A stretch of 64,000 bases of DNA from Euglena gracilis. Its lineage: Eukaryota; Euglenida; Euglenophyceae; Euglenales. This document shows, in pieces, positions 52,197 to 62,017 of the stretch; the first letter of the stretch is position 1, and each line of letters opens with the position of its first letter. The stretch lies in NCBI GenBank assembly GCA_039621445.1, contig CP154956.1:95360406-95424405 (forward strand). Reading direction: 5' to 3'. Below the pieces are notes generated by a model. It saw only the letters and a program-made list of their open reading frames with translations. It was not told the origin of the DNA and made no database searches. The translations under genes were made by a program, and so were the position numbers.

Positions 52197-52269
52197 GTAC
52201 ACATAGCATAGTTGGTGCAGCATACAGTTCGGCACTGTGAGGTTGCGGGTTCAAACCCCGCTGTGTGCA
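52197..52269 (+). tRNA. tRNA-like gene, anticodon CGG (Pro), possibly a pseudogene
   Basis: 73 nt fold as a tRNA. The 7-bp acceptor stem pairs GTACACA with TGTGTGC (one G-U), the 5-bp anticodon stem pairs TACAG with CTGTG, the 7-nt loop TTCGGCA gives anticodon CGG, and the T-stem is GCGGG / CCCGC with loop TTCAAAC. Box A (TAGCATAGTTGG) and box B (GGTTCAAACCC) fit the Pol III consensus, and a T run follows at once. The D-stem has only two pairs and position 37 is C, unlike a normal tRNA-Pro, so a pseudogene or SINE head is possible. Confidence 0.65.
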
Positions 52270-52345
52270 CTTTTTTTCATTCGAAAATGTCTTTTTTTTG
52301 AAGAAATTATGAATCACCCACACGCAAAAAAAAATGCTTGCATTC

Positions 52346-52543
52346 CTAATCCTTCTCCTTCAGTGTCACAATGCCGTTCGGGTGGAAGCGGTGTGGGATA
52401 GTTATGATGAAAGTACAGGGTGCTGAAATGAAGTGAAAATATAGGAACTTATTGCTTTGTGGAAAGAGGGCCAGCATCGCCACATGCAGGCCACGCGGGC
52501 CTTTGCTCTGAACAAATCCATATTCGATCGAGAAGAGGCCTGC
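52346..52543 (-). CDS. Terminal exon of an unknown minus-strand gene
   Basis: Acceptor TTGCAG (52544-52546) opens a phase-0 frame of 65 codons ending in TAG at 52346-52348. It reads LFSIEYGFVQSKGPRGLHVA and, near the end, TIPHRFHPNGIVTLKEKD. The composition is convincing, with alternating beta-like residues. The tRNA-like gene begins about 75 bp beyond the stop on the other strand. Family not recognised. Confidence 0.55.
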   Translation of the reverse strand, partial: AGLFSIEYGFVQSKGPRGLHVAMLALFPQSNKFLYFHFISAPCTFIITIPHRFHPNGIVTLKEKD

Positions 52544-52984
52544 CTGCAACACGGTGACAGGCCCTTGGTGAGGCTACTTGTTAAGCTTGGTACTTGCTAC
52601 TTGCCCCTGGTGGGATCACAAGTTTCAAGTCTGAAGACAGATTTCACAGACATTTTGTCCTTAGATGCTGGTTTTCTTCTGAAACTTCCATTTTTGTTTC
52701 TTGCCTTCTTTATTTGCTGTTCAACAAATGTTACCAAAAAATTGGGGGAGAAGTTTTTCAATCTGGCAAACGGCCCAAAATTTTGCATTTCACATTTTTT
52801 TGCAATGCCATGGTTTTTTTTTTTGGTCCAGATGTGCTGGCCAGTTTTGGGCTAGATGTGGTGGCCAGTTTTGGGCCACAGGATTCTCTCAGGAAGGAGT
52901 TGTTTGGGTGCCATTCCCTAGGGAAGGGGGGGCAGAAAAGTGTTTTGTTTGTGTTTTTTTTTTGGCAAAATATATGTTGTTCAA

Positions 52985-53270
52985 CGAGAAAAAATGTCAG
53001 TAAAATTTGACTGTGCCAAAAATTTGTCCACTTTTTTTGACCTTCGTTATTTCACCCCCCTCCTCAAAAGTACGAGTTTTTAGGACGGAAAATTTTGAGA
53101 TTTTTTGTGAAAAAAAAGTTTTTTTTCCATCAAAAATCTTGTGTTTTTGGGTTTTATTTTTCAAAAAACCTTTCTGGCCAAAATCCCCGTTTTCCCAAAA
53201 TCGGTGAAAATGCTGTGGTGGGGGGGGGGGGGGGGTCGACCCACCCCCACCACCTTCCAGTTCTTCCGGC
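52985..53270 (-). repeat. Dispersed repeat H, reverse copy
   Basis: The complement of this stretch matches 11035-11290 block by block (ggtggtggggg..gtcgaccc, ttttgatgg, tttttggcacagtcaaatttt). Confidence 0.8.
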
Positions 53271-53822
53271 GCAGTCATAAAGTGCTGCCGTGAAAAATGT
53301 TCATCCACCCGAAAAATAAGTAGTCTCGTCTTGCGCAGCACTTCTGGTTCCGTGGACCACGGTTACTAATGCTCGTTGTTGCCTCATCCGCCGGCGTGGA
53401 TTTTGTGATTAAACCTGGCGAGCCCAGCCGTCGAGCGTAATAAAAACCGACGAGGCTGCGCCGTGCGGTCTTTGCCCTATATAATTTTTGAAGGCACTAA
53501 AAAAAAAGGAGGAGGCGCCCCAGCCGCGGCCAGCCACGGCCAGCCGCGGCTGGCAGGGGTGTAGAAGTAATTTTTTCTCGGGGGGGGGGGGGGGATCCTT
53601 GACAAGGCCCAATACAATATTGTTTTTTTCTGCCGCCTGAAGGGCGGCGAGACGATAGCGCTTTTTGGCATTGAATGTGACAAAAAAACGTGGCAATTTT
53701 TGGCACAAAACCATCACAATTTGGAAGCTTTCAAGCCCAACGCAAGGTATGGTGATGTAAAAAAGTTGCCGCCCAAAGGGCGGCTGGACGGTAATGCATT
53801 TTCCCAAAAAGCTTCCCCAAGA
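53271..53822. other. No secure gene
   Basis: 53280-53470 is normal-complexity with a minus-strand frame ending SSVFITLDGWARQV (stop near 53409) that might be a terminal exon. It is followed by cagccgcggccagcc repeats and the ccgcctgaagggcggcgaga motif, which also occurs at 54238-54265 and 54345-54375. Confidence 0.4.
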
Positions 53823-53825
53823 AGA

Positions 53826-54160
53826 GGGGGTGTTACCCCCGTGACCCCCCACCCCCTGTGACCCCCCCGTGACCCCCCGTGACCCGAACAAAGACCTTTT
53901 TCGGCGAAAAATTTTCAGAAAAGAGTCTGGCCGGTGATGCCTATTTTGATAAAAAATTGAGGTAGATTCCTAATTTTGAGGCATACATTTTGCAAATTTG
54001 GGGATGGTGATTCCTAATTCAGTGTCAAAATCCTAATTTTAGGTGTGGAGATTCCTAATTTGTGGATTTTTTCACCAAAAATTTGTCTTCGGTGATTCTA
54101 ATTTTGCCACCGAAAATGTGGTGTTCCCCCCGTGACCCCCCCGTGACCCGAACCACCCCC
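53826..54160 (-). mobile_element. TIR element B, reverse full copy
   Basis: 335 bp bounded by GGGGGTGTTACC and ggttcgggtcacgg (complement), with AGA on both sides (53823-53825 and 54161-54163), a possible 3-bp TSD. The interior of gattcctaattttg motifs is as in 40346-40674. Confidence 0.78.
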
Positions 54161-54763
54161 AGAGCAAAACTTGTCAGTAGAAATGCTGTGCTTTCAATTT
54201 TGAATTTTATAAGCCAAGTCAACAGTGTTTCTTGTTTACCACCTGAAGGGCGGCGAAACGGTAGTGGAAATGTTCACAAACAACAACCCAAATTGAAAAA
54301 AGAAAGATTTCCGCCCCCTCCGACCCATGAGTTTTGGACTTGTTCTGCCGCCCGAAGGGTGGCGAGACGGTAGCGACGTCCAACAGCAAAAAAAAGCCAA
54401 AAATTTCAATGAAAAGTTGAGTTCTTTGTCTAAGAAATTGAAAAAAAAATGTGGCGAGTAAATTACACACTTTGCAAAAAAAATTTCTTTCCAAAATATC
54501 GGGGGTGGGCGGCCGCCCCCCCCCCCCCGACCCCCCACTTCTACACCTATGGCGGCTGGCCGTGGCTGGTGGCTGGCTCAGTGCAGCCACCAGCAACCTG
54601 TATGCCTAGCAATCCTCCCCCCCCACCTCAGAAACTGCAAAACGCTTGCCGTCAGTCATCCATGATATTTTGCACTCAGCAATTGTGCCTTTTATCCCCT
54701 TTCATCCAAGGAGATTTTTGTTTCTGGGGTCACATTGGCACACTTTTTTACACAAAATACAGT

Positions 54764-54895
54764 CCCAAACCGGACGCCGGGTTTTGGACAGAACCGGCGT
54801 TCCTAACGCCGGGTTTTAGGACAGAACCGGCGTCCGGAAAACCCGTGGGGGGGGGACGCCGGTTCTGTCCTGAACCCGGCGTCTCAAACGCCGGT
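54764..54895. repeat. aacgccgggtt / ggacagaaccggcg fold-back cluster
   Basis: Four copies of ggacagaaccggcg or its complement and four of gacgccggg are arranged as nested hairpins. A lone acgccggttctgtcctg also occurs at 49298-49316. The cluster directly abuts the TTAGGG array. Confidence 0.8.
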
Positions 54896-55020
54896 TTAGG
54901 GTTAGGGTTAGGGTTAGGGGTTAGGGGTTAGGGGTTAGGGTTAGGGTTAGGGTTAGGGTTAGGGTTAGGGTTAGGGTTAGGGTTAGGTTAGGGTTAGGGT
55001 TAGGGTTAGGGTTAGGGTTT
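54894..55020 (+). repeat. Interstitial TTAGGG array
   Basis: About 20 units of ttaggg with three ttagggg variants and one ttagg form an uninterrupted 125-bp array. Unlike the tracts at 34.0-35.6 kb, no transposon ends were found around it. It is internal to the window, so it is not a chromosome end unless the assembly is chimeric. Confidence 0.95.
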
Positions 55021-56042
55021 GGGCCTTACACACCCAAGTTACTGGCCATGTCTAAATTGGTTGGTTCGTTCACGGCCCGACCTCCATTGTACCGCAATAC
55101 CCCCCTTTTTTGGAATTTTAAGGCCCCCCCCTCAAAAATTTGATTCTCTTGTTTCAATTAAAAATGAACGTAAACACATCCGAATGTCTTTAAAAACATT
55201 AAAAAACGTCCCAAATTCAATGGTGAAAAACGGCCAAATTAGGTGAGATCCATGGCCGCCAAAATGCAGCTTTCACGGTTCACATCCTTGAAAATTGCAT
55301 TTCCGTACATTTTGGTGTTGGTTTGGAGTCGGAACCCTTTGCTGTTCTCCCCCAATTGTTCCCCCAAAACCACAAAATCCCACATTTTACCAAGAGTTTT
55401 TGGGTGTATTTTTGCATAAGTAACCATTATTGGTATTCCTTCTTCTTATTTTCATTTTCTTTGTATTTGAAGACCTAAAACATCGAAAAAAATTCGAGAT
55501 TTTTTTGATAGGGGGGGGGGGCGAGGTCGTGGGGTGGGCCGACCCTAGGGTCGGCCCACTCGACCTTAGCGACCTTAGCGGCCTTAGCGACCCTAGCGAC
55601 CCCAGGGTTGACGTTTTTTTTTTCTTCAAAAAAAGCGCAAAAAAAACATGTTTTTTTTGAAAAAGCAAAAATTGACCTTTTTCCTTGCGAAATGGCCATA
55701 GGAAAATTTTTCGGGGGTGGTTCGGGTCTTTTTCTGAAACAAAAAAAAACATGTTTTTTGAAAAAAAATGTTTTTTTTAAAAAAAAACAAAAAAAACGTC
55801 ATAGAGGGTTTGGGGGAAAAAAATTGCAATCCTTTTTTGGAATAAAGTTCATTTTTTATTTCTGCAGCATTCATTTTGTTTTTTTTGGGTTGAAAGCATG
55901 ATTTTTCGCACCAGAAAACACAGATTTGGAAATTTTTTCACATATAAAAAAACTTCAGAAGGGGTATTCCCACCCTCACAGAAGGGGTATTCCACCCACA
56001 AGCACCAACCCCCCACGCACTTCTGGGGGCCCCCCCCCCCCC
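55021..56042. other. Repeat-rich stretch, no gene
   Basis: 55060-55245 is a reversed relative of 44190-44345 (ccgacctccaat..ccgcaatacccccc, ccccctcaaaatttg). A/T tracts and the 55534-55559 palindrome follow. Confidence 0.55.
55534..55559. repeat. 26-bp palindrome, copy 2 (perfect)
   Basis: GTGGGCCGACCCT and its exact complement, next to gaccttagcgaccttagcg tandem octamers. Confidence 0.92.
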
Positions 56043-56195
56043 CCGACCAGGAATGGTGCCTAATTTGGTGTCAAAATACTAATTTTAGGTTGGGGGATTC
56101 CTAATTTGGAGCCTAAAAAGGATTTTTTCCCCAAAAAATTTGTTTTTGGTGATTCCTAATTTGGCCATCGAAAATGTGGTGTTCCCCCGTGACCC
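56043..56195 (-). repeat. Element B partial reverse copy
   Basis: gattcctaatttgg, ccaaaaaatttg and gaaaatgtggtgttccccc run up to a truncated gtgaccc end that meets the 56206 palindrome. Confidence 0.75.
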
Positions 56196-56205
56196 TAGGA
56201 TCGTA

Positions 56206-56231
56206 GTGGGCCGACCCTAGGGTCGGCCCAC
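56206..56231. repeat. 26-bp palindrome, copy 3 (perfect)
   Basis: Identical to 55534-55559. Confidence 0.92.
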
Positions 56232-56370
56232 ACCCCCCCCCCCCCCCCCCCGCGCAGATCCACCCCAAACCAAAATTTGCCAAAATTTTTGGCCACTTTG
56301 GGGGGGACACTCTGAGGGAGAGTGAGGGCAACTTGGATATTTTACATTTCAATGATCCCTTTCCTGCCAG

Positions 56371-56570
56371 CGATGGGCACCCATTATGGGACTATTTGAT
56401 GTGGAGGGCGCAGAAGGGGAGCTCACCCCCTCAAATGACCTTGAGTCTTCCCACACCTTGGAAGCCCACGCGAGGGAATTGTCATCACAATCCCCACTTC
56501 GGCCTGGAAAGACGTCTTTTGCAAACTATAGTGTGGAAACAGTGAAGGCGTTGTATGCAGAGCGCAGCAG
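56371..56570 (+). CDS. Internal exon of an unknown plus-strand gene
   Basis: The strong acceptor ccctttcctgccag is followed by exactly 200 nt in one clean frame to AG|GTGTGG (phase 0 to 2). The peptide is hydrophilic and acidic-then-basic: GLFDVEGAEGELTPSNDLES ... LRPGKTSFANYSVETVKALY. An ATG at codon 6 could be a start if the acceptor is not used. No family is recognised. Downstream DNA to 57100 is A/T-rich without a second exon. Confidence 0.6.
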
Positions 56571-57539
56571 GTGTGGTTATTTTTGTGAGTGAAGTTGAAA
56601 ATTTTATCATTGTTGATTGCATGATTTGAAGGGATTTGAAGCAATAATTTCAATGTGTTTTTTTAAACGGATAAGATTCTTGAAATAAATGGGTCCCAAA
56701 TGGCACACGCCACGTGGCGCCTTTCATGGGTAGTTTGCATTGGGTATGTTTTGAAAGACTAAGAAAATATTTTGAAATATTTCGGAAATATTTCGAAAAA
56801 TGAAAAATATTATAAATAGTGTTATTTTAAAAAAACTATTTTAAAATATTCCTTCGTTTTTCCAACCATCACGAGGGATCTATAAGGACCTCACCATGTT
56901 TTTCCAATTCACTAGGTTGACAGGAAGGGTCAATGTTTCAAAGACAAAATATATTTTGAAATTTTTCATGAAATATTTCAAATCAATATTTATTTTGCCA
57001 CAATTCTATGGGTAATGTATCGATATCGGTTGGGAAAGCGATTTATAACTGAATAAATGCTAAGCCGGCCGGAAATCAAAGCCAGATCTACGGCTCATTG
57101 GGGAAGTTGGTGATGGATTTTTTGGTTCGCTAGCGACTAGTCGCTAGCGATGTTTATCTAAAAATGGGGGGCCGTAGTCAAAATTTTACCACTCCAATTT
57201 TTTTTCATGAAATATCGACTCCCCCACCCCCCCCCCATTCGGCCATTTGATGGTAATTTTTTTGCGTTGGTTTTTCGTCTAGCGTTGGTGTTTTGGTGCG
57301 GGCCACCACCTTTGGAAATTTTGCTTAAATTTTTTTTTTTGGTTGAAGGAAAATAACCCAAATTTTCAGAAAAACCCCCCGCCCCCATTCGGGGTCCGGC
57401 AAAAAAAATTGGGTAATATTTGTTCTTTTTGCGCCAGTTCTGAGAAAGTTGTCTTTGTCCAGGAGTTCAGTTGGGGTGGGGGGGGGGGGGGGGGGGGAGG
57501 CGGAGGCTGCAGTAGGAGGGCCAAATTGTGCTCCCGAAG
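56571..57539. other. A/T-rich spacer
   Basis: aaatatttcg / gaaatattt motifs (56760-57000) form loose palindromes. ctagcgactagtcgctagcg at 57130-57150 is a near-perfect palindrome. A G run of about 20 lies near 57480-57500. No gene. Confidence 0.6.
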
Positions 57540-57544
57540 GAACC

Positions 57545-57850
57545 CCGATATGCGAACTTAGTCGGCCCACGCGCACCGTAAACAAAAGCCAGGCGCGCCC
57601 GTAAACAAAACAGTCCTAAGGCGCCTTCGGCGCCCTTGGTCGTCTAGGGGGGGGGGGGGGGGGGGGCCGCACCCCCCCCCCCCCCCCCCCGCACCCCCCC
57701 GCCCTCCAATAACAAGATCCCCTCCGGGGGGTAACCGACCCAAGGGCCAGGCGCGCATGTAATGCCACACGCACCGTAAACAAAACAGTCCTAAGGCGCC
57801 TTCGGCGCCCTTGGTCGTCTAGCGGGGGGGGCTGCCGCCCCCACCCCCCC
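57545..57850. repeat. Two copies of aaacagtcctaaggcgccttcggcgccc
   Basis: cgcaccgtaaacaaa, cagtcctaaggcgccttcgg and cccttggtcgtctag occur at 57565-57640 and 57768-57825. Each contains an aaggcgccttcggcgccctt hairpin followed by a G run. Confidence 0.85.
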
Positions 57851-58055
57851 CCCCCCCCCCCACCCCCCCCCTGTGCGCAACTGTTCGGGTGTCATTTTTT
57901 TTTGACTTACTCGGCCTTCGGCCTCGTCGCGCCGTGGCCTTCGGCCGCGGCCCGGGGGGGGGGGCCGGACCCCCCCAGAACCAAAATAACATCATCCCCT
58001 TGTGTGTGCAAGGCAAGGGAAAGAAAATACACTTTCCTCAGATTTGGCACCCCCC

Positions 58056-58140
58056 CACACCCGCCCCCCACACCCCCCCCCACACCCCCCCACCCCCCCC
58101 CCCACACACCCCCCCACCCTCCCCACACTACCCCAGGGGA
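58056..58140 (+). repeat. cacccccc microsatellite
   Basis: C runs are separated by single acac or cac steps. The Pro/His frames are artefacts. Confidence 0.9.
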
Positions 58141-58194
58141 AGGGGCTTAAAAAGGGGGGCGGGCCGATCCTACCCAAGTTTAAACCCCCCTCCC

Positions 58195-58585
58195 CATTTA
58201 GAACGACCCCCCTCTGATAACGAACCCCCCCATTCATAACGACCCATCCTGGAATTTCACCAAAAAAGAAATATAACGACCCATAGTTGACAAAAGAGCA
58301 GAAAGCACGGGTAAGATGATGCATCTCACGTAAGAGTGTCCAGGCTCACCAGTGTTTACTTGAAGTATGAGCAGATCGACCGCTGCTTGGACGGGGGCGT
58401 GGCCCGGGTGAGCGGAGGAGCAGAGCCTACAGAGGACCCAGCAAGGATGGTAAAAAGCGTGTCAGACATAGCTGTGGAAGGGAAAACAGCAAAGCCCCCC
58501 CCTCTGATAACGACCCCCCATTTACACTGACCCCCTCTGGATTTTCCACCAACTGAAAAGGCAGATAACGACCCGTCGTTATATT
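58195..58585 (+). repeat. Direct repeats (cctctgataacgacccc) flanking an exon
   Basis: About 75 bp at 58205-58283 (cctctgataacg..cccc..., ctgga.ttt.caccaa, ataacgaccc) recur in the same orientation at 58500-58580. They enclose about 220 bp that holds the exon at 58353. The arrangement could be a segmental duplication. Confidence 0.75.
58353..58407 (+). CDS. Small internal exon, unknown gene
   Basis: Acceptor gctcaccag and donor CGG|GTGAGC bound 55 nt encoding VYLKYEQIDRCLDGGVAR (phase 2 to 0). The frame stays open past the donor to about 58530, so a longer coding segment is also possible. No domain is recognised. Confidence 0.5.
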
Positions 58586-59174
58586 CAGGGGGGTATCCCT
58601 GCATTTGCCTCCCTCATCACAGCTTCCTTCATCACAGCCCCCCCGCCTTTATCTAGCTCCATCCATCAATATGTCGAGAAGGCAAGATTTTTTTGATTTT
58701 TTTTTTTTTTCTTCCTAGCACATCCCAGCCCCCTCCAGCCCCGGACCTCCCCCCTATCCCCCCGGGGCCAGCCAGCAGCCTTTTTGCCAGCCGGAGGCTG
58801 GACCCCGGGGGGGGGGGGGGCCCTTAAGAAATCCCCTGGTTCCAAGGGCCTTTTTTTTGGTCTAAACCCCCTGAATAGAAGCCCCCCAATATAGTTTTCT
58901 CGAGATATTTTCAAAAAATCAATCTTTTGACCCAAAATCTCACCCATGCAGAGTCGAAATTGGGGTTGGTGAAGCGTACACAATTTGGACCCCTTCGCCA
59001 GTGAATAACTCGGGCCGGGAATTTGGGGTCAAACGGAGGTGATTCGGAAACTCGGTCCAGTCGCTCTGAAAGAGAAATTTCGGAACCGGGCCGGGGTCAT
59101 GGTGACAATACCCTGGGGCAGGGGGGTTCCACCATCCCTTTCCCCCTGTGGTAAGCTTCGCTCATACTCCAAAG

Positions 59175-59583
59175 CAGGCTTTTGCTTAAGGACCCCCGGG
59201 GGGGGGGTACTCGCTAGCCAATCGGCTAGACACTGGAAAAAGTGGACTAGCTAGACCCCCCTCCCCCCCCCGGGGGGGGGGGGGCCGGGGGTCCCCCGGA
59301 CTGGAAAAATGAGGTTTTTAACAGGTTTTTGGCTGATTTTGTTTCAAAAATTCCCAAAAATGGCCAAAAACGGGCATTTTTGGCCATTTTTGGGGGTCCC
59401 CAAAAAAAATTTTCGGCGCTTCGCGCCGGTCACTGGAAAAAAATTTTCCACTAGCTAGCCCTGCTAGCAGACCCCCCCCGGGGGGGGGGCCTGCTAAAAA
59501 ACCCACTAGCCAAATTTGGGCTAGCTGCAGTCAAGCCCCCCCCCCCCCCGGGGGGGTGCTGCAATCCCTTAAGCAAAAGCCTG
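59175..59583. mobile_element. 409-bp hAT-like MITE, TSD CTCCAAAG (intact)
   Basis: The termini CAGGCTTTTGCTTAAGG and its exact complement are flanked by CTCCAAAG at 59167-59174 and 59584-59591. Inner ctagctag motifs and C/G runs repeat near both ends. It is the best-preserved copy of the family at 1475 and 19150. Confidence 0.93.
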
Positions 59584-59689
59584 CTCCAAAGAGATAAGAG
59601 CTCAGCGACCCCCCTCCCCAATCGCAATTTGACCACCTGGGCAGAGCCCAGAGGGGTGCCGTTTGGGGGGCAGGACCCCCCCCCCCAGC

Positions 59690-60175
59690 GCCCGCCCAGT
59701 TCCCCCCCAGGGCCCCCCCCCCCGGGCCCCCCCCAGGACCCCCCCAGGACCCCCCCCCAGGACAGGGCCCTGGGGGGGGGAACTGGCCATAAGTGGGTTG
59801 ATGTGCGCATTTTCGACCAACCACTTACAAAATAAAAGTGGTCGATGTTCGCAAATGTCCATTTACCAAACCTCTCCTGGGGGGGTTGGGGGTGGGGTCC
59901 CGCAACTTTTTGGCAAAATTTTTGCAGCACAAGATGAGGTTATTTTGGGGGGGGGGTCTGGGGGGGGGCGGGAGCCCCCCCCCCCCCCCCGGTAGCGGGG
60001 GCTGAAGGCGCCCGGAACTCCACGGTCAGTGGGTCATCAGGGTACCGCCCCCCAGTGGGTCCTGGGGGGGTCTGGGGGGGGGGGGTCCTGGGGGGGTCCT
60101 GGGGGGGGAAAACTGGCCATGACTCCATCAACCATTTGTAAAATACAAGTGGTCGATGTTCGCACACCGATCACA
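59690..60175. repeat. Inverted ccccccaggacc blocks with repeated aactggccat...gtggtcgatgttcgca
   Basis: aactggccat, accacttacaaaataaaagt and ggtcgatgttcgca occur at 59780-59850 and 60113-60155. cccaggaccccccc (59730-59765) faces tcctgggggggtc (60060-60105). Confidence 0.75.
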
Positions 60176-60302
60176 ACGCGCACACCAATCACCAATTCAA
60201 TTGCAGATGTGGTCAGTGAGCAATGCGCAAATTGATCCTCATTTCACAAATTTGTGTCACACGAAGGTTCCATTTGCACTGGTCCATTAAAAGCGACAGT
60301 GG

Positions 60303-60440
60303 AGGCTAGGTAGCCCACTTCGGGACCCCGGACAACACCCCTCCCCCCCTTGATCATTTCACTTCGGAAGTGAACAGGGGGGTCCCGACGACACCACCCC
60401 ATGCACCTGGCTGTATTTGTTCACTTCCGGAAAACCCGGA
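60303..60440. repeat. Repeat C, reverse relative
   Basis: ggaggctaggtagcccacttcgg and ttcacttcggaagtgaac match 40838-41130 in mirror order. Confidence 0.65.
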
Positions 60441-60942
60441 AAAAACCGGAACGATGGGTGCCCGATCAAGGTACTCTTTCAAAAAAAATTTCAGCGCTTT
60501 TGGCGCCAGATTTTTTCATGCCATAATTGTTGTCAAATTCAACTGCACATTGCACTGCCCAAAATGGTGGCAGTTGTTTGCCTGTTCCATGCCTCCGGGT
60601 CCACCGGACGCCGGCTGGGCTGGGCCGGGCCAAGCCTCCGGGCCGCCGGCCGGGCCAGGCTGGGCCGTGTTGTTGGGTTAGGTTTAGATTGTTGGATTTT
60701 TGGGTTCGGCTGCAGTGATGTTTACGGTTTAGGTCAAGGGACCATCTGTGGCTTTTTTTGTCCTTTTGGCGGCATGAAATTGTGGTTGGACAAAAAAAAA
60801 ATGCAGGTCGGACCGACCACGTTTCCCGGCCGCCACAGTACCGAAAGTTAATAAGCAAGAATTGGGGTCCGCTCCCTTGGAGATGCTTAATGACCCGCGG
60901 GCTGTTCATAACTTTGCTGTTTTTTTTTGCTCCTCCTTGCAG
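60441..60942. other. No supported gene
   Basis: GC-rich gggctgggccgggcc units (60615-60670) lie within otherwise unique DNA. Minus-strand frames are open but not splice-supported. Confidence 0.4.
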
Positions 60943-61085
60943 AATATTTCTGAATTTTCCCCCCCAATTTTTCGAAAGATGCCCACCTCCATCTGACCCC
61001 AACTCCTCACCAGGCCCAAGATATTCAGCCGACATGGGGTCCAAACTGGGTTGGATTACTCCCCCCACTCTGCCATTTTGCCAGG
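60943..61085 (+). CDS. Internal exon, unknown plus-strand gene
   Basis: A strong acceptor (T run then gctcctccttgcag) and donor CAGG|GTGAGA bound 143 nt (phase 2 to 1). The peptide is Pro-rich: FERCPPPSDPNSSPGPRYSA ... KLGWITPPTLPFCQ. The next exon candidate (61302) enters in phase 2, so the two do not join directly; an exon may be missed between them. Confidence 0.5.
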
Positions 61086-61301
61086 GTGAGATTTTCGGTC
61101 AAAAAACTTGTATTTCAAAAGCGTCTCAAAAAACGTGAAGCCTCGTCATTCAAAAAACTGCAATTTCTTTCCTTTGGAATCATTTCCTGTGATAACAAAA
61201 ATCAGGGGTGGTGGGGGTGTCACTCGTCACACATGACCTGCCAAAGGTGCCAAATTTTGGATTCCCCATTGAATAGGGTTGGGTTTTCTGGTTCATTTCA
61301 G

Positions 61302-61390
61302 GCTTCAGAAGGCTTTGCGTGATGCCCAAGTGGAGAACAAGTTGTTGAAGGAGCGTCTAGAGGACAAACAAAATCCAAGTCAACAACCAA
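61302..61390 (+). CDS. Coiled-coil exon
   Basis: Acceptor ggttcatttcag and donor CCAA|GTATTT bound 89 nt encoding LQKALRDAQVENKLLKERLE followed by DKQNPSQQP (phase 2 to 1). Leucines recur every seven residues with charged partners, a short coiled coil or leucine zipper. No basic region is visible just before it in this exon, so a bZIP factor cannot be claimed. Confidence 0.6.
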
Positions 61391-61807
61391 GTATTTCTTT
61401 CTCTCTTATCTCTACACCGCAGGGGGAAACTGTAGCCCAACTCTCCCCATACCTTTTCACCCATGTTTGTATGTAATGTTATATGTATTGTATATTTATT
61501 TTTCTTTTGGCCGACCAAAAAAAATGTGTCCTCTCCAAAGTCCGGGTCGCAACGGAGGGGATGCGGGGAACCCCCAATATGTCTTTTTGTTTTTTCTAGA
61601 TGTTTCTTTGCTTCTTGTTCCAAAAAATTTTGGGCAATGCATTTTGGCCAACGTAAATGACAGACAAAAGCTGAAAATGTCTTTAGCTGGAATCCGCCAA
61701 CGGACCTTGTTCCGAAATAAAGCTTGTTCCCCATTTTTCAAGCTACAGACAGTTTTACCAGTGTCTGTGCTAGACATTGGCGACAAATGATCTTGTTTTT
61801 TTTCAAG

Positions 61808-62017
61808 ATGGAAAGAGCTACAAGTTTTTCAATTACAAAATCTAAGTCAAAAATGCAATTTCAATTTTGTCATTTCTGTGACACTGTTAAATCTGGAAAA
61901 AATTATTTTGGGCAATCTTTCTTTTGGGCGAAAAAAATTGGAAATTTCAGCAGTTGCTTTGTGTTGCGAAAAAAAAGTTCGATCATCACATGCAAGAAAA
62001 AGAAAGGCATGCCCTGA
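61808..62017 (+). CDS. Candidate terminal exon, Lys/Cys-rich
   Basis: After ttgttttttttcaag, a frame of 69 codons starting ATG reads MQFQFCHFCDTVKSGKNYF from codon 16 and ends in a Lys-rich tail with TGA at 62015-62017. CHFC could be half of a zinc site. It could be an A/T-rich chance frame. Confidence 0.3.
   Translation: MERATSFSITKSKSKMQFQFCHFCDTVKSGKNYFGQSFFWAKKIGNFSSCFVLRKKSSIITCKKKKGMP

Noticed and set aside
52412-52440. 26-nt intron GTTCCTATAT...CATTTCAG in the 52346-52543 exon
   Set aside because: Removing it would break a frame that is open and protein-like on both sides.
57889-58239. 116-aa Pro/His ORF
   Set aside because: It is a cacccccc microsatellite.
61302-61390. bZIP transcription factor
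   Set aside because: Only the heptad region is visible; no basic DNA-binding region precedes it in the exon.
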